Notes: generated by a model from the sequence alone, not told the origin. Shown: positions 35,435 to 47,513, counted from the stretch's first letter. The stretch: 64,000 nucleotides of DNA from Dehalococcoidia bacterium (GCA_009693115.1 SHXW01000001.1:105291-169290), one strand, 5' to 3'. Program-made: numbers and translations.

Positions 35435-36814
35435 TCACCTGTTGGGAATGAGGTTTGGGCCGGATTTCGCTTGTTCTGGTTCGATCTCCCGCGCGCGTAA
35501 AAAGCGCGGGTAGAGGAGCATCGTCAGGAGCATCAAGACGAGGGCGGCGGCCCCGATGATGGCGACGCCTGTCTGTGCTCCGAACTGTTCCGCCAGCCAC
35601 CCAATCTGGAGCGCTCCTATGGGGCCAGACCCTATGCATACGGTCAGCACGCCCAGGACGCGACCGCGCATCTCTGGTGGCGTGGCATTCAGTGTGATGA
35701 TGCTCTGCATTGACCCGAACCCGGACATGCCGAGCCCGGCAAGGAAAACCAACGGCATGGCCAGCGCGAGCCAGTCGGCCAGTGAGAATGCCAAGACCAT
35801 GGCGGCGAAGATGCAGGCGCCGAAGATGTATATCCGCGTGTAGTGGCTGGGCAGGGAGCGCGTGGCGATGAGGACGGACCCGAGTGTGGCGCCGATTCCC
35901 TCGACACTTGTGAGGACGCCGAGCATGACAGGGCCTATGTGCAGGTTTTCCTTGGCTATGGCTGGGACGACGAATGTGTACGGGAATGCGAAGACATTGA
36001 CTATGACCGTGATGATCAGGACTGGGACGATCAGATCGCTGGCCCTGACGTAACGCATGCCCTCAGCGATGTTCTTGAGCGGGCTGACGATTTCTGTAGC
36101 TCGTGGGGCCTGACGATATGACAACGAGGCCGCGATGAGGACAGCCCCGCCGTACATGATGGCTCCTGTGAAGTAGGCAGCCTGGACGCCGATCCACTGG
36201 ACGAATGCTCCCGAGATGGTGGGGCCGACGATCCTGGCGATGTTCATGGTGGCCTGGTCGATACCGATGGCGGCTGCGATGCGTTGGCGGCCCACAACGT
36301 CGGTGACCATGTTCCGACGGACGGGGAAGTCGGTTGCCCAGGACATGCCGACGATGAATGTGCCGACGTATATGTGCCAAAGCTGGATGCGGTCTGTGAC
36401 AACGAGGGCGCCTAGGACGGCGTAGGTGACTGCTATGAGTGCCATGAAGAAGATGAGCATGGCCCTGCGGTTCACGCGGTCGGCTATGGCTCCCAGAACT
36501 ATCCCAAAGACGAGCATGGGGAGGGCGCGGAAGAAGCTGACGAGGGCGAGCGACCAGGCCGAGCCTGTTAGGTCATAGACATAGACCGAGACGGCAACGG
36601 TCTCAATCCAGCGCATGATGGAGTTGATCGCTCCAATGCCCCACAGGCGGCGATAGGCAGCGTCGGCGAAGACCGAGAAACGGCCAGCAGGCGCCTGCCT
36701 GCCCGCCTGTGACGTGGCTGGATTGGGTTCGGAGCGGCTGGTCAAGCGGCTGCCGGGCTGCTGTCTGGCCGCGGTAGAAGCGCGTTGCTCTTCAGCGCAC
36801 CGGGCGTCGCCCAC
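35435..36814 (-). CDS. MFS transporter
   Basis: 459 residues with about 12 hydrophobic helices. The loop GAIADRVNRRAML between TM2 and TM3 is the MFS signature; a second-half equivalent is NATPPEMRGRVLGV. It belongs to the same EntS-like branch as the transporter at 19-20.7 kb but is not a close copy. The GTG start at 36814 places its first 73 bases inside the end of the nuclease gene; no better start is seen, since the frame between 36814 and TM1 has no ATG. Substrate unknown. Confidence 0.85.
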   Translation of the reverse strand: MGDARCAEEQRASTAARQQPGSRLTSRSEPNPATSQAGRQAPAGRFSVFADAAYRRLWGIGAINSIMRWIETVAVSVYVYDLTGSAWSLALVSFFRALPMLVFGIVLGAIADRVNRRAMLIFFMALIAVTYAVLGALVVTDRIQLWHIYVGTFIVGMSWATDFPVRRNMVTDVVGRQRIAAAIGIDQATMNIARIVGPTISGAFVQWIGVQAAYFTGAIMYGGAVLIAASLSYRQAPRATEIVSPLKNIAEGMRYVRASDLIVPVLIITVIVNVFAFPYTFVVPAIAKENLHIGPVMLGVLTSVEGIGATLGSVLIATRSLPSHYTRIYIFGACIFAAMVLAFSLADWLALAMPLVFLAGLGMSGFGSMQSIITLNATPPEMRGRVLGVLTVCIGSGPIGALQIGWLAEQFGAQTGVAIIGAAALVLMLLTMLLYPRFLRAREIEPEQAKSGPNLIPNR

Positions 36815-37398
36815 AGGCCGCGCTGGTCTGATCTGGCCTGTGCTTCGAGTTCAGAGAAACCCTGTTTGTAGCGGTCGTTCCTGCCGGGGTCCTCGGCGCT
36901 TGCGAAGCCCGCCGCAATAAGGGCCGCGTTGATCATGGCATCGTCAACATACACATATCGCAGGAGATTGCCCTCGGCGTCCCTGTCCTGTCGGTCTTCC
37001 TCGAGTCTGACGTTCTTGCCAGCTGCCCACAGGCGGTTTAGCTCAAGTGCGAGGCCGGCATTATCCCGGCCGATCTCTGGCGTGCCAACGCCTATGTAAC
37101 GCACAATCTCGATCTTGCCGCCGACTTCGACCTCTAGCGTACGCCCGTCCAGTACGCGAGTAACGGTGGCAGCAACAAGTTGCACGCGCTGATCCTCGTC
37201 CCGGTTGTTCGGGATGATGAAAGTCTGCGTGATAAGGAGGGCCGCAATGATGAGTCCTCCTGCTATGCCGAGTGGTTTCCATGTGCGCGATAGAAATGAC
37301 GGCGATCTGTCCGCGAGATGAGCGACGCGCTCGGCCCGGGCGATATCGCCTTCAGAAGGACCTTCGTCGCGTTCGGGGGATTGTTGTTGCAGGGCCAT
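36742..37398 (-). CDS. membrane-anchored staphylococcal-nuclease-like protein
   Basis: 218 residues from ATG 37398. One N-terminal membrane helix (LGIAGGLIIAALLITQTFII) follows a short cytoplasmic part and places the SNase domain outside. Domain features are VTRVLDGRTLEV, VRYIGVGTPE, AGLALELNRLW and DRDAEGNLLRYVYVDDAMINAALI, which match the TNase fold; the classical active-site Arg/Asp/Glu set is only partly kept (DGRTLEV, where DGDT is usual, and VGTPE), so activity is uncertain. The longer frame from 37473 adds unsupported sequence. Confidence 0.83.
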   Translation of the reverse strand: MALQQQSPERDEGPSEGDIARAERVAHLADRSPSFLSRTWKPLGIAGGLIIAALLITQTFIIPNNRDEDQRVQLVAATVTRVLDGRTLEVEVGGKIEIVRYIGVGTPEIGRDNAGLALELNRLWAAGKNVRLEEDRQDRDAEGNLLRYVYVDDAMINAALIAAGFASAEDPGRNDRYKQGFSELEAQARSDQRGLWATPGALKSNALLPRPDSSPAAA

Positions 37399-37680
37399 TT
37401 GAGAATTGAGTTCGCAGGAACCTTTAGGCGCGGCCAGTGGTGTAGACGTATGTCCCCATCCGTGTGCGAGCATAGCACCGGCCCGGAGCGCCGTTGCCCA
37501 CGGCCGTTCGCGTTGCTGGTATCCTGAGGGGGTTCGTTCCGAACTGTCCCGCTCTGTCGCGCCCCATAACGCGGCTGGCGGGCGGTGAATCAGCGAGCCA
37601 CATGGCTGCTGCTGTTCCTCACTGCCTGCTCCCCCCCCCGGAAACCGAGGGGAAGGCAGCCCGTACAGAGGGGTGCCCCC

Positions 37681-38949
37681 GTGCCTTTCATTTCAGGCCT
37701 TGCGTGCCGCGAGTGTGGTCGCACATACCCGGTTGAACCGATTTACGCCTGTGACTTCTGCTTCGGTCCGCTCGAAGTGAAGTATGACTACGAGGCGATC
37801 AAGAAGGTCATCTCGCGCAAGAAGATCCAGGACGGCCCCCCCACCATCTGGCGTTATGACGACCTCCTGCCCGTGAGCCGGGATAAGGCGATTGACATCG
37901 GTGCGGGCATGACGCCTCTCCTCAAGGCGGACAACCTCGGCCGCGAGCTTGGGCTGCGCAACCTCTGGATCAAGAACGACGCCGTGAACCCCACGTACTC
38001 GTTCAAGGACCGCGTGGTGTCAGTGGCTGCAACGAAGGCGCTTGAGTTCGGATTTGACACGCTGGCTTGTGCCTCGACGGGCAATCTGGCGGGTGCGGTG
38101 GCGGCGCACGGGGCGAAGGCGCGCATGCGGACGCTGGTGTTCATCCCAGCGGACCTGGAGGCGGGCAAGATTGTGGGCGCGGCCGTGTACGGGCCGACCG
38201 TTGTGGCGGTGAACGGGAACTATGACGATGTAAACCGCCTGTGCTCGGAGCTTTCAGACTCGCGCCACTGGGCGTTCGTGAACATCAACATGCGTCCGTA
38301 CTATTCTGAGGGGTCGAAGACACTGGGGTATGAAGTCGCGGAGCAGTTGGGGTGGAAGGCGCCGGATCACGTGATCGTCCCGGTGGCGTCAGGATCGCTC
38401 CTGACCAAGGTGTGGAAGGGCATGCACGAGTTCGCTGCGCTCGGGCTCATCGGCGAGGTAAAGACACACATGCACGTGGCGCAGGCCCATGGTTGCGCGC
38501 CTGTGGCGAACGCGTTTAATTCAGGCCAGACTCACACGAAGCCGGTGATGCCCAAGACGGTTGCGAAGTCGCTTGCGATTGGCAACCCTGCGGACGGGTA
38601 CTACGCCATAAAGATCCTTAAAGAGTCGAATGGGTCGGCATTCGCAGTGCCTGAGAGCGAGGTGGCCGAGGGCATGCGCCTGCTCGCGCAGACCGAGGGT
38701 ATTTTCACGGAGACAGCGGGCGGAGTAGTGATCTCGACTCTGCGGCACCTGGCGAGGGAGGGCGTGATCAAGCCTGATGAGCAGGTAGTAGCGCTGGTCA
38801 CAGGTAACGGCCTGAAGACGCAGGAAGTGGTGACGCAGTACGCGAGGCCGGTGCACATAGAGCCGACGGTAGAGTCCTTCGACAAGCATATGGACGCTCC
38901 CCGAGGCGGTCTCTCGTCTCCCCCAGCAGGTTCAGAGCGTCTAAACTAG
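37681..38949 (+). CDS. thrC: threonine-synthase-type PLP enzyme
   Basis: 422 residues from GTG 37681; GAGGGG lies seven bases upstream, and the longer frame begins with Cys/Arg-rich sequence of no resemblance. An N-terminal zinc-ribbon-like piece (CRECGRTY...CDFC) precedes a fold-type II PLP domain with the Schiff-base Lys in TYSFKDRV, the phosphate loop ASTGNLAGAVA and the VPVASGSLL loop. This matches threonine synthases of the Archaea/Chloroflexota type. The sulfur-carrier gene 64 bases downstream raises the question of whether it uses phosphohomoserine with water or with a protein thiocarboxylate. Confidence 0.85.
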   Translation: MPFISGLACRECGRTYPVEPIYACDFCFGPLEVKYDYEAIKKVISRKKIQDGPPTIWRYDDLLPVSRDKAIDIGAGMTPLLKADNLGRELGLRNLWIKNDAVNPTYSFKDRVVSVAATKALEFGFDTLACASTGNLAGAVAAHGAKARMRTLVFIPADLEAGKIVGAAVYGPTVVAVNGNYDDVNRLCSELSDSRHWAFVNINMRPYYSEGSKTLGYEVAEQLGWKAPDHVIVPVASGSLLTKVWKGMHEFAALGLIGEVKTHMHVAQAHGCAPVANAFNSGQTHTKPVMPKTVAKSLAIGNPADGYYAIKILKESNGSAFAVPESEVAEGMRLLAQTEGIFTETAGGVVISTLRHLAREGVIKPDEQVVALVTGNGLKTQEVVTQYARPVHIEPTVESFDKHMDAPRGGLSSPPAGSERLN

Positions 38950-39013
38950 CGTGACGGAATGTGAAACGCACGGCCGCACTACGGGCCAACAAGGCGACTC
39001 AGAGGGCATCAGA

Positions 39014-39292
39014 ATGTCAGTCACGGTGAAGATCCCGACGCCGCTCCGGCGGCTCACACAGGGCAAGGACAAGGTTGCGGTAGAGGGTGAAGATGTGAAA
39101 CTCCTGATCGAATCGCTTGACAAGGCTCATCCGGGTATCAGGGACCGCCTGTGCGATGAGACGGGCGCTCTACGACACTTCGTGAACATTTATGTGAATG
39201 GCGAGGACATCCGCTACCTGGGTGGTGTGACGACGAAGCTCAAGACCGGCGACGAGGTGAGTATCGTGCCTGCGGTCGCTGGCGGCGAGTAG
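39014..39292 (+). CDS. MoaD/ThiS-family ubiquitin-like sulfur carrier
   Basis: 92 residues with the beta-grasp layout; RHFVNIYVNGEDIRYLGG and DEVSIVPAVAGGE are characteristic. The active Gly-Gly is followed by one Glu (GGE), so the thiocarboxylate could form only after removal of that residue. ATG 39014 is chosen for AGAGGG seven bases upstream. Placed behind threonine synthase, as similar carriers are in some bacteria; a role in cysteine/homocysteine rather than molybdopterin formation is possible, since no moaE is present. Confidence 0.85.
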   Translation: MSVTVKIPTPLRRLTQGKDKVAVEGEDVKLLIESLDKAHPGIRDRLCDETGALRHFVNIYVNGEDIRYLGGVTTKLKTGDEVSIVPAVAGGE

Positions 39293-39322
39293 GCGAGTTC
39301 GGGGAAGTTGGATCATCCATGC

Positions 39323-39353
39323 AAACGCCCGCCAGTATTGGCGGGCGTTTTGA
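39323..39353 (+). terminator. rho-independent terminator after the sulfur-carrier gene
   Basis: A 12-bp stem (AAACGCCCGCCA with TGGCGGGCGTTT) and a GTAT loop, ending in TTTT on the plus strand. It lies 31 bases after the sulfur-carrier stop and can also stop aroB transcription from the other side. Confidence 0.85.
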
Positions 39354-39513
39354 TTGCTCCCCTGTTCCCATGGTTCAGCCATGCCGTGATTGACCAACTC
39401 CCGGCAGACCGTGGAGCAACTGTGAGCGGTCAGGGGTCGGAGCTGGCGATGTCATTCCCGCCTGCAGCACTCCTCGTTCGGCTCGGATTATTGGTGCCTG
39501 AACGAGTTGGAAA

Positions 39514-40632
39514 TTACCGCAATAATTCTCCGACGGCCTCAAACACTGTGTTTTCGGGCACGTCACGGCGAGTTGTAGCCTTACCTACACCGTCCAACAG
39601 TACCCAGCGGATGGCGCCGCCTCGCGTCTTCTTATCCGAGCGAGTGGCTTCAAGCACAGCGTCCACGGACACGCCAGAGGCTCGGACGGGCAGGCCGTAG
39701 CGTTCGAGAATCGCCCTCTGGCGGTCGACGAGTTCGCCTGAGATCATCCCCATGCGCTGGCTGATACGCGCCGCAGCCATCATGCCAACGCTGACTGCTT
39801 CGCCATGGAGGAGCTTGCCGTACCCGGTGACTGCCTCAAGCGCGTGGCCGACGGTATGGCCATAGTTCAGCAGGACACGGGTATCGCCGGTCTCGAACTC
39901 GTCCGCAGAGACGACCTCAGCCTTGATGGCGACACTGCGGCGGATGGCCTTCACCGCGGCCTCCCCCGAGAGGGACATCATCTCCCCCGCGTGCGTTTCA
40001 AACGTGTCCAGGAGGCTGGCGTCCGCGATTAGTCCGTGCTTGATGGCCTCGGCCCAGCCGGAAGCTAGCTCGCGGCGCGACAGGGACTGAAGGTAATCAA
40101 CCTCCGCCATGACTAGCTTCGGCTGATGGAACGCGCCGACGAGGTTCTTTCCGATGGGCAGGTTGACGGCGACCTTGCCCCCGATTGACGCATCCACCAT
40201 GGCAGCGAGGCTCGTAGGCGCCTGCACGAATGCGACGCCTCGTAGCCACGTAGCTGCAACAAACCCCACAAGGTCGCCTGTGACGCCACCGCCAAGGGCG
40301 ACGATGACGTCACTCCGCTCCGCTCGCTGCCCCCCCAGCCATTCATAAATCTGCCGGGCGGTGTCGAGGCTCTTGGCTGGCTCGCCCGACGGGATGGTGA
40401 GAACGTTTGCCGGGTAGCCACCGGCTTCGAGGGCTTCCTGACAGCGGCGCACGCCTGCGGGGAAGAGAGCCTGATCGGCGACGATGAAGGCGCGTCCATG
40501 GAGGTCCGCGGCGGCCATTTCCAATCCAATGCTCTCGATGATGCCACGGCCGACCATGACGCGATACGCGCCTTGCGTCGTCTTGATGACGGCGGCGAGA
40601 TTGTTATCACTGGTTGAGAGCATATGTTTCAT
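39514..40632 (-). CDS. aroB: 3-dehydroquinate synthase
   Basis: About 372 residues; second step of the shikimate pathway, NAD- and zinc-dependent. Visible motifs: SGEPAKSLD, VALGGGVTGDLVGFVAATWLRG, PTSLAAMVDASIGGK, ELASGWAEAIKHGLI, and zinc ligands in NYGHTVGHALE and LLHGEAVSVGM. ATG 40632 is preferred over a TTG at 40662 but no strong ribosome site decides. Last gene of the aroE-aroC-aroK-aroB run. Confidence 0.93.
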   Translation of the reverse strand: MKHMLSTSDNNLAAVIKTTQGAYRVMVGRGIIESIGLEMAAADLHGRAFIVADQALFPAGVRRCQEALEAGGYPANVLTIPSGEPAKSLDTARQIYEWLGGQRAERSDVIVALGGGVTGDLVGFVAATWLRGVAFVQAPTSLAAMVDASIGGKVAVNLPIGKNLVGAFHQPKLVMAEVDYLQSLSRRELASGWAEAIKHGLIADASLLDTFETHAGEMMSLSGEAAVKAIRRSVAIKAEVVSADEFETGDTRVLLNYGHTVGHALEAVTGYGKLLHGEAVSVGMMAAARISQRMGMISGELVDRQRAILERYGLPVRASGVSVDAVLEATRSDKKTRGGAIRWVLLDGVGKATTRRDVPENTVFEAVGELLR

Positions 40633-40700
40633 CGCAGGATGGGCCAAGACTTCGCATGTCAAACTGATTGGTGAGCAAGATCGTTTCTGCTAGCTTCAGT

Positions 40701-40737
40701 TCTCACCCCAACCCTCTCTCTTCCATGGTAGATGGGA
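40701..40737. repeat. dispersed repeat copy between aroB and aroK
   Basis: TCTCACCCCAACCCTCTCTC then TTCCATGG, TAGATGGG. The 13-base CTCACCCCAACCC also occurs at 47482-47494. Lies in the only sizeable gap of the shikimate operon. Confidence 0.5.
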
Positions 40738-40810
40738 CTAGCCGACTCACGCCATGAACATCTCTCGTCCACAGGGCATCCGAGAGGGATAGGAGGGGTC
40801 CTGGGAGTGG

Positions 40811-41467
40811 TCAGCCACCACCCGTGATGTCGCGCCATGCCTGAATGATCTCATTTGCCACATCTCTGGGGATTTTGTTTTCTGTGTCAATTGTGATGTG
40901 AGCGGCGGAGTACGCCTCCTCGCGGTCTGCGAGCAGTCTGCGTATCTTCTCGACCGGTGCGTCGCCACCCAGCAGGGGCCTCAATGTGCGCCCGCGCGCT
41001 CCTTCAGAACGCGTTAGCCTCATGTTAATGGACTCGGGTGACGCCTTGAGTCTGATGACGAGCCCGGTGCGAGACATAAGTTCACGGTTTTCAGGACGCA
41101 TAGGCATGCCGCCGCCCGTTGATATGACCGTGTTTACCGACGCTGCCGCTTCTGCGAGTGTCGCGCTTTCAATGTCACGGAATTTCGCCTCGCCGTCTTC
41201 TTCAAATATCTCCGGGATCGGTTTGCCTGACTTCTGTTCGATTAGTTCGTCAGTGTCAACGAACTTCATGCCGAGCTTTTCGGCGGCGATGCGTCCGGAA
41301 TGGGACTTCCCTGTGCCTGAAAAGCCCGTGAGGTAAATGTTACGGCGATCGTTTGCGCTGGCCGTGGCATCAGCCTTGTGGGTCAAGCCCCCATCACCGA
41401 TATACGGCGGGTATCCGCCACCTCCCATGGGGAGTGGGAATTCCGGGGTCTGGTCTGAACGAGTCAT
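40811..41467 (-). CDS. aroK: shikimate kinase with repeat-encoded N-terminal extension
   Basis: 218 residues, longer than the usual ~170-175. Residues 1-42 are a Pro/Gly-rich extension (TPEFPLPMGGGG); the kinase starts with IYLTGFSGTGKSHSGR (Walker A), then DTDELIE, the shikimate-binding FRDIE, STGGGMPMRPEN and RGRTLRPLL (LID). The ATG is fixed by its overlap with the aroC stop (ATGA at 41464-41467), so the extension is probably translated. Its DNA (41421-41444) belongs to the dispersed palindrome family. Phosphorylates shikimate with ATP. Confidence 0.92.
   Translation of the reverse strand: MTRSDQTPEFPLPMGGGGYPPYIGDGGLTHKADATASANDRRNIYLTGFSGTGKSHSGRIAAEKLGMKFVDTDELIEQKSGKPIPEIFEEDGEAKFRDIESATLAEAAASVNTVISTGGGMPMRPENRELMSRTGLVIRLKASPESINMRLTRSEGARGRTLRPLLGGDAPVEKIRRLLADREEAYSAAHITIDTENKIPRDVANEIIQAWRDITGGG
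41421..41444. repeat. palindromic repeat inside the aroK coding sequence
   Basis: CCTCCCATGGGGAGTGGGAA has CTCCC paired with GGGAG around CATG/ATGG. It encodes aroK residues 9-16 on the minus strand (PLPMGG-type sequence), the same peptide other copies give when translated. Confidence 0.45.
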
Positions 41468-42681
41468 GCCTTCGGCGCGGGGTGCTCGTACCCGGCGGTG
41501 ACGCCAGTGGCGAACTGCTGGTGGCTACCTATGTAGCCAACGTAGTTCCGGCGCGTCTCTTCCATGTGGTCGCCGCCGAACTTTTCAAGCATCGCGTCAG
41601 CCAGGACGAGCGCGAGCATCGCCTCGCCAATCGGCGTCGCCCGCGGCACCTGGCAGATATCTGAGCGGTGGTACGCCGCTTCGACCGACTCGCCTGTGTT
41701 GATGTCAACGGATGGGAGAGGTTTCGTCATGGTGGCGATTGGCTTGACGGCCACGTAAACGACGATGGGCTCGCCGTTGGACATGCCGCCCTCGATGCCG
41801 CCCGCTTCGTTAGACAGCCTGCGGAAGCGGCGGCGGTCGCGTGGGTCGGCTGCGATCACATCCTGCACTTCCCTGCCTGGCCGACGCGTGTTGGCGAAGG
41901 CGCGCCCTATTTCAACTCCCTTGACGGCGTTGATGCTGATCATGGCCTGTGCGATGCGAGCGTCGAGCTTGCGATCCCACTGGATGTGGCTGCCGAGTCC
42001 GACGGGGACGTTGAAGGCGACCGTCTGGAAAACTCCGCCAATGGTTGTGCGGCTGTCTTTGGCCTGGTCAACCTGCGCTTTGAAATTGCGGTCCGAGTCC
42101 GAGTCTGCGGCGCGCACATCTGATGCTTCGGCTGCTTCCCAGTCAACGTTGGTAGAAGTCGCATCGGGGGCTTCGGCGTTGCCGATGGAGACGACGCGGC
42201 TGCGGAGATCTATGCCGAACTCCTCCAGAAATTTTCGTGCCACTGCTCCTGCGGCGACGCGGGCGGCGGTCTCTCTCGCGCTTGCCCGTTCCAGGATGTT
42301 GCGGAGGTCATGCTGCGAGTATTTGAGCGCGCCAGCGAAATCTGCGTGTCCGGGGACGACGTGTGTGTGTGTTTTCTTGTCCACGCCGTCAGGCACAGGA
42401 GTCGCGGACATGGCGTCGCGCCAGTTGGGGAAGTCAAGGTTTTCGATCCACATGGCGATCGGCGAGCCGAGCGTGACGCCGTGGCGGAGACCTGACCTGA
42501 CCTCTGCCCTGTCCTTTTCGATCTTCATGCGGCCGCCCGAGCCGTATCCCTTCTGGCGTCGTGCCATCTGCGCTTCGATGTACGACTCGTCGAGGGCGAG
42601 GCCTGCGGGTACACCCTCGACCATTACGGTGAGGCCGGGGCCGTGCGATTCACCTGCTGTGAGCCAGCGGAATGTGGACAT
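41464..42681 (-). CDS. aroC: chorismate synthase
   Basis: 405 residues. Converts EPSP to chorismate using reduced FMN. Signatures: GESHGPGLTVMVEGVPAGL at the N-terminus, GHADFAGALKYSQHDLRNILERASARETAARVAAGAVA, and NEAGGIEGGMSNGEPI; the C-terminal D-x3-R FMN-related loop appears as VPRATPIGEAMLALVLADAML. Length is standard. Overlaps aroK by 4 bases and follows aroE by 77 bases. Confidence 0.95.
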   Translation of the reverse strand: MSTFRWLTAGESHGPGLTVMVEGVPAGLALDESYIEAQMARRQKGYGSGGRMKIEKDRAEVRSGLRHGVTLGSPIAMWIENLDFPNWRDAMSATPVPDGVDKKTHTHVVPGHADFAGALKYSQHDLRNILERASARETAARVAAGAVARKFLEEFGIDLRSRVVSIGNAEAPDATSTNVDWEAAEASDVRAADSDSDRNFKAQVDQAKDSRTTIGGVFQTVAFNVPVGLGSHIQWDRKLDARIAQAMISINAVKGVEIGRAFANTRRPGREVQDVIAADPRDRRRFRRLSNEAGGIEGGMSNGEPIVVYVAVKPIATMTKPLPSVDINTGESVEAAYHRSDICQVPRATPIGEAMLALVLADAMLEKFGGDHMEETRRNYVGYIGSHQQFATGVTAGYEHPAPKA

Positions 42682-42758
42682 TGATCCTCGTTCTTTGCGC
42701 CAGATGCTGATTGGAGCCCTGCGACGCGTTCAGGGCGCGCTACTGTTTGCCAGTGACT

Positions 42759-43613
42759 CTATTTGCGCCCCGCCCTGGCTTTCATCAGGGCGTTCATCAT
42801 CACTTTGATCGGGGCCTTCTGGCCGGTGCACAGTTCGAAGCCTTCTGCCCCCTGGTAGATGAGCATCGTGATGCCGCTGGCGGTGCGTCCGCCCGCAATT
42901 TCGACCTCGCGCAAGAACGGAGTTTCGAGCGGGGCATAGACCGCATCGTAGCCCAGCGCGTCAGCGGAGATCAGATCGGCGGTGACGGGCGAGGCGTCCG
43001 GAGCGGGTCCACCTGCCATGCCCATCGACGTGGTATTGACAAGAAGAGTGGCATACGGAACGGCGTCCGTCAGGTCTTCGCGAGACAGACTGATGGCGAG
43101 CGGCTTGAAACGGCGCTCGGACATGGCAGATGCCAGTTCCTGCGCTTTCTCCAGGGTGCGGTTGGCGATGGTGAGGCGGGCCACACCCGCAGTGCGCAGC
43201 GCGTAGATGACGGCACGCGCCGCGCCGCCAGCACCGAAGACGACTGCATTTGCTCCTCTGGGGTCGAACTTCGCTTCCTCCTGGATCGATCTAAGGAACC
43301 CAGGAGCGTCAGTATTGTGGCCGGTGAGCTTGCCGCCCTTGTTAACGATCCAGTTGACCGCGCCGATGGACTTCGCAGTGTCGTGGACGGAGTCGAGCAT
43401 GGGGATTACGGCCTGCTTATGCGGAAGCGTGACGCATGCTCCGAGCACGTCCCCAGCGCGAAAGGAGGCTACCTTCTCGGCCAGCGACTCTGGAGCGGTG
43501 GGCCATGACTCGAAGGTGGCGTCGATGCCGAGGTGCCTGAGTGCCGCGCCCTGAAAAGCGGGCGACAGAGTGTGTCCGAGCGGGTAGCCGATGATTCCCA
43601 TGCGTTTAGTCAT
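42759..43613 (-). CDS. aroE: shikimate dehydrogenase
   Basis: 284 residues. Reduces 3-dehydroshikimate with NADPH. Substrate-site GYPLGHTLSPAFQ, catalytic Lys in VTLPHKQ, Asn/Asp in GAVNWIV and GHNTDAPG; dinucleotide loop VVFGAGGAARAVIYAL; NANRT-like ANRTLEKA marks NADP. First gene of the shikimate run; aroA, aroQ/aroD and aroG are not present, so the operon is partial within the window. Confidence 0.94.
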   Translation of the reverse strand: MTKRMGIIGYPLGHTLSPAFQGAALRHLGIDATFESWPTAPESLAEKVASFRAGDVLGACVTLPHKQAVIPMLDSVHDTAKSIGAVNWIVNKGGKLTGHNTDAPGFLRSIQEEAKFDPRGANAVVFGAGGAARAVIYALRTAGVARLTIANRTLEKAQELASAMSERRFKPLAISLSREDLTDAVPYATLLVNTTSMGMAGGPAPDASPVTADLISADALGYDAVYAPLETPFLREVEIAGGRTASGITMLIYQGAEGFELCTGQKAPIKVMMNALMKARAGRK

Positions 43614-43633
43614 ACTGCTGTTGATCTCCGGTT

Positions 43634-43677
43634 CATCCCCTCTCCCTCAATGGGAGATGGGAAATGGCGAGGGGATG
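43634..43677. repeat. long hairpin copy of the dispersed repeat upstream of aroE
   Basis: CATCCCCTC (43634-43642) pairs with GAGGGGATG (43669-43677), and inside it TCCC pairs with GGGA. It lies in the aroE-ruvX intergenic region. Confidence 0.6.
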
Positions 43678-43846
43678 ATTGGCGTTTAGGTGAGATCAAT
43701 ACATCTCCCTCAACATCCACCTTTGGTGACTACCAGTCCAAGCTCATGGTGCACCATTGTTTGAAAGGAGCAGGCCCGACCGCGGTGTCAGGCAGACCAC
43801 CGTCGTAGTAACCCGAACCAAATCCAGCCACCTGCATGGGCGGGCA

Positions 43847-43875
43847 TCCGATCCCTTCCTAGGAGAAGGATCGGA
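43847..43875 (-). terminator. hairpin after ruvX
   Basis: TCCGATCC (43847-43854) and GGATCGGA (43868-43875) form an 8-bp stem just past the ruvX stop on its strand, with further pairing around CCTAGG in the loop. No T-run follows, so an intrinsic terminator is only probable. Confidence 0.5.
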
Positions 43876-43886
43876 CAGTGACCGGG

Positions 43887-44291
43887 TTACCTGCGCTTCG
43901 TCAGGAACGCCTCCAAGATCAGAGCGGCCGCGGCTGAGTCTATCGATCCCTTGTTCCGGCTGGGCTTGCGGCCTGCATCCCTGAGCAGCGCTTGCGCCTC
44001 TACGGATGAGAGCCGTTCATCCCACGTGGCGATGGGTAGGGTTGTAGCTTTCTTCAAGGCATCGCAGTACCTCAGCGCTGCCTGCGCCTGTGTGCCGCGC
44101 CTGCCCTCCATTGTGACAGGCAGACCGACGACGATGCCAACCGCACCCTCTTTATGTGCCAGATCAACGATCAGGCGGATGTCGCTGGCGTCCGCCGCCC
44201 GACTGATCGCAGAAAGTGGTGTGCAGAGGATACCGGTGGGGTCAGAGATGGCTATGCCAATGCGCACCTCGCCCAGATCAAGGCCAAGCAT
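43887..44291 (-). CDS. ruvX: Holliday-junction resolvase-like protein RuvX/YqgF
   Basis: 134 residues, RNase-H-like. LGLDLGEVRIGIAISDP carries the first Asp; VVGLPVTMEG, WDERLSS and IDSAAAALIL carry the later acidic residues. Acts on 16S rRNA 5'-end processing and/or DNA junctions in known members. It is 29 bases downstream of alaS on the same strand, a frequent pairing. The ribosome site is weak; no better upstream start is seen. Confidence 0.91.
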   Translation of the reverse strand: MLGLDLGEVRIGIAISDPTGILCTPLSAISRAADASDIRLIVDLAHKEGAVGIVVGLPVTMEGRRGTQAQAALRYCDALKKATTLPIATWDERLSSVEAQALLRDAGRKPSRNKGSIDSAAAALILEAFLTKRR

Positions 44292-44320
44292 GCGGCGGGA
44301 CGGCTGTTGCTGCCTGGCGT

Positions 44321-47371
<3,051 letters not shown>

Positions 47372-47480
47372 GTGTCCCCCGTGCGTGGCGAAGCGTTTCG
47401 ATGTTCGGATTCTAACGTTCGCATCCGTTCTGGTGTGAATGTAAACGGTCTGCGTGGCAGTGCTTCATCCTGAGTTTGAT

Positions 47481-47513
47481 ACTCACCCCAACCCATCATC
47501 AGTGGGCACCCCT
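47481..47513. repeat. dispersed repeat copy upstream of alaS
   Basis: ACTCACCCCAACCCATCATC followed by AGTGGGCACCCC; 13 bases (CTCACCCCAACCC) are identical to the copy at 40702-40714. Confidence 0.45.

Noticed and set aside
41765..42808. 347-codon plus-strand frame opposite aroC
   Set aside because: Ser/Arg-rich antisense translation of chorismate synthase.
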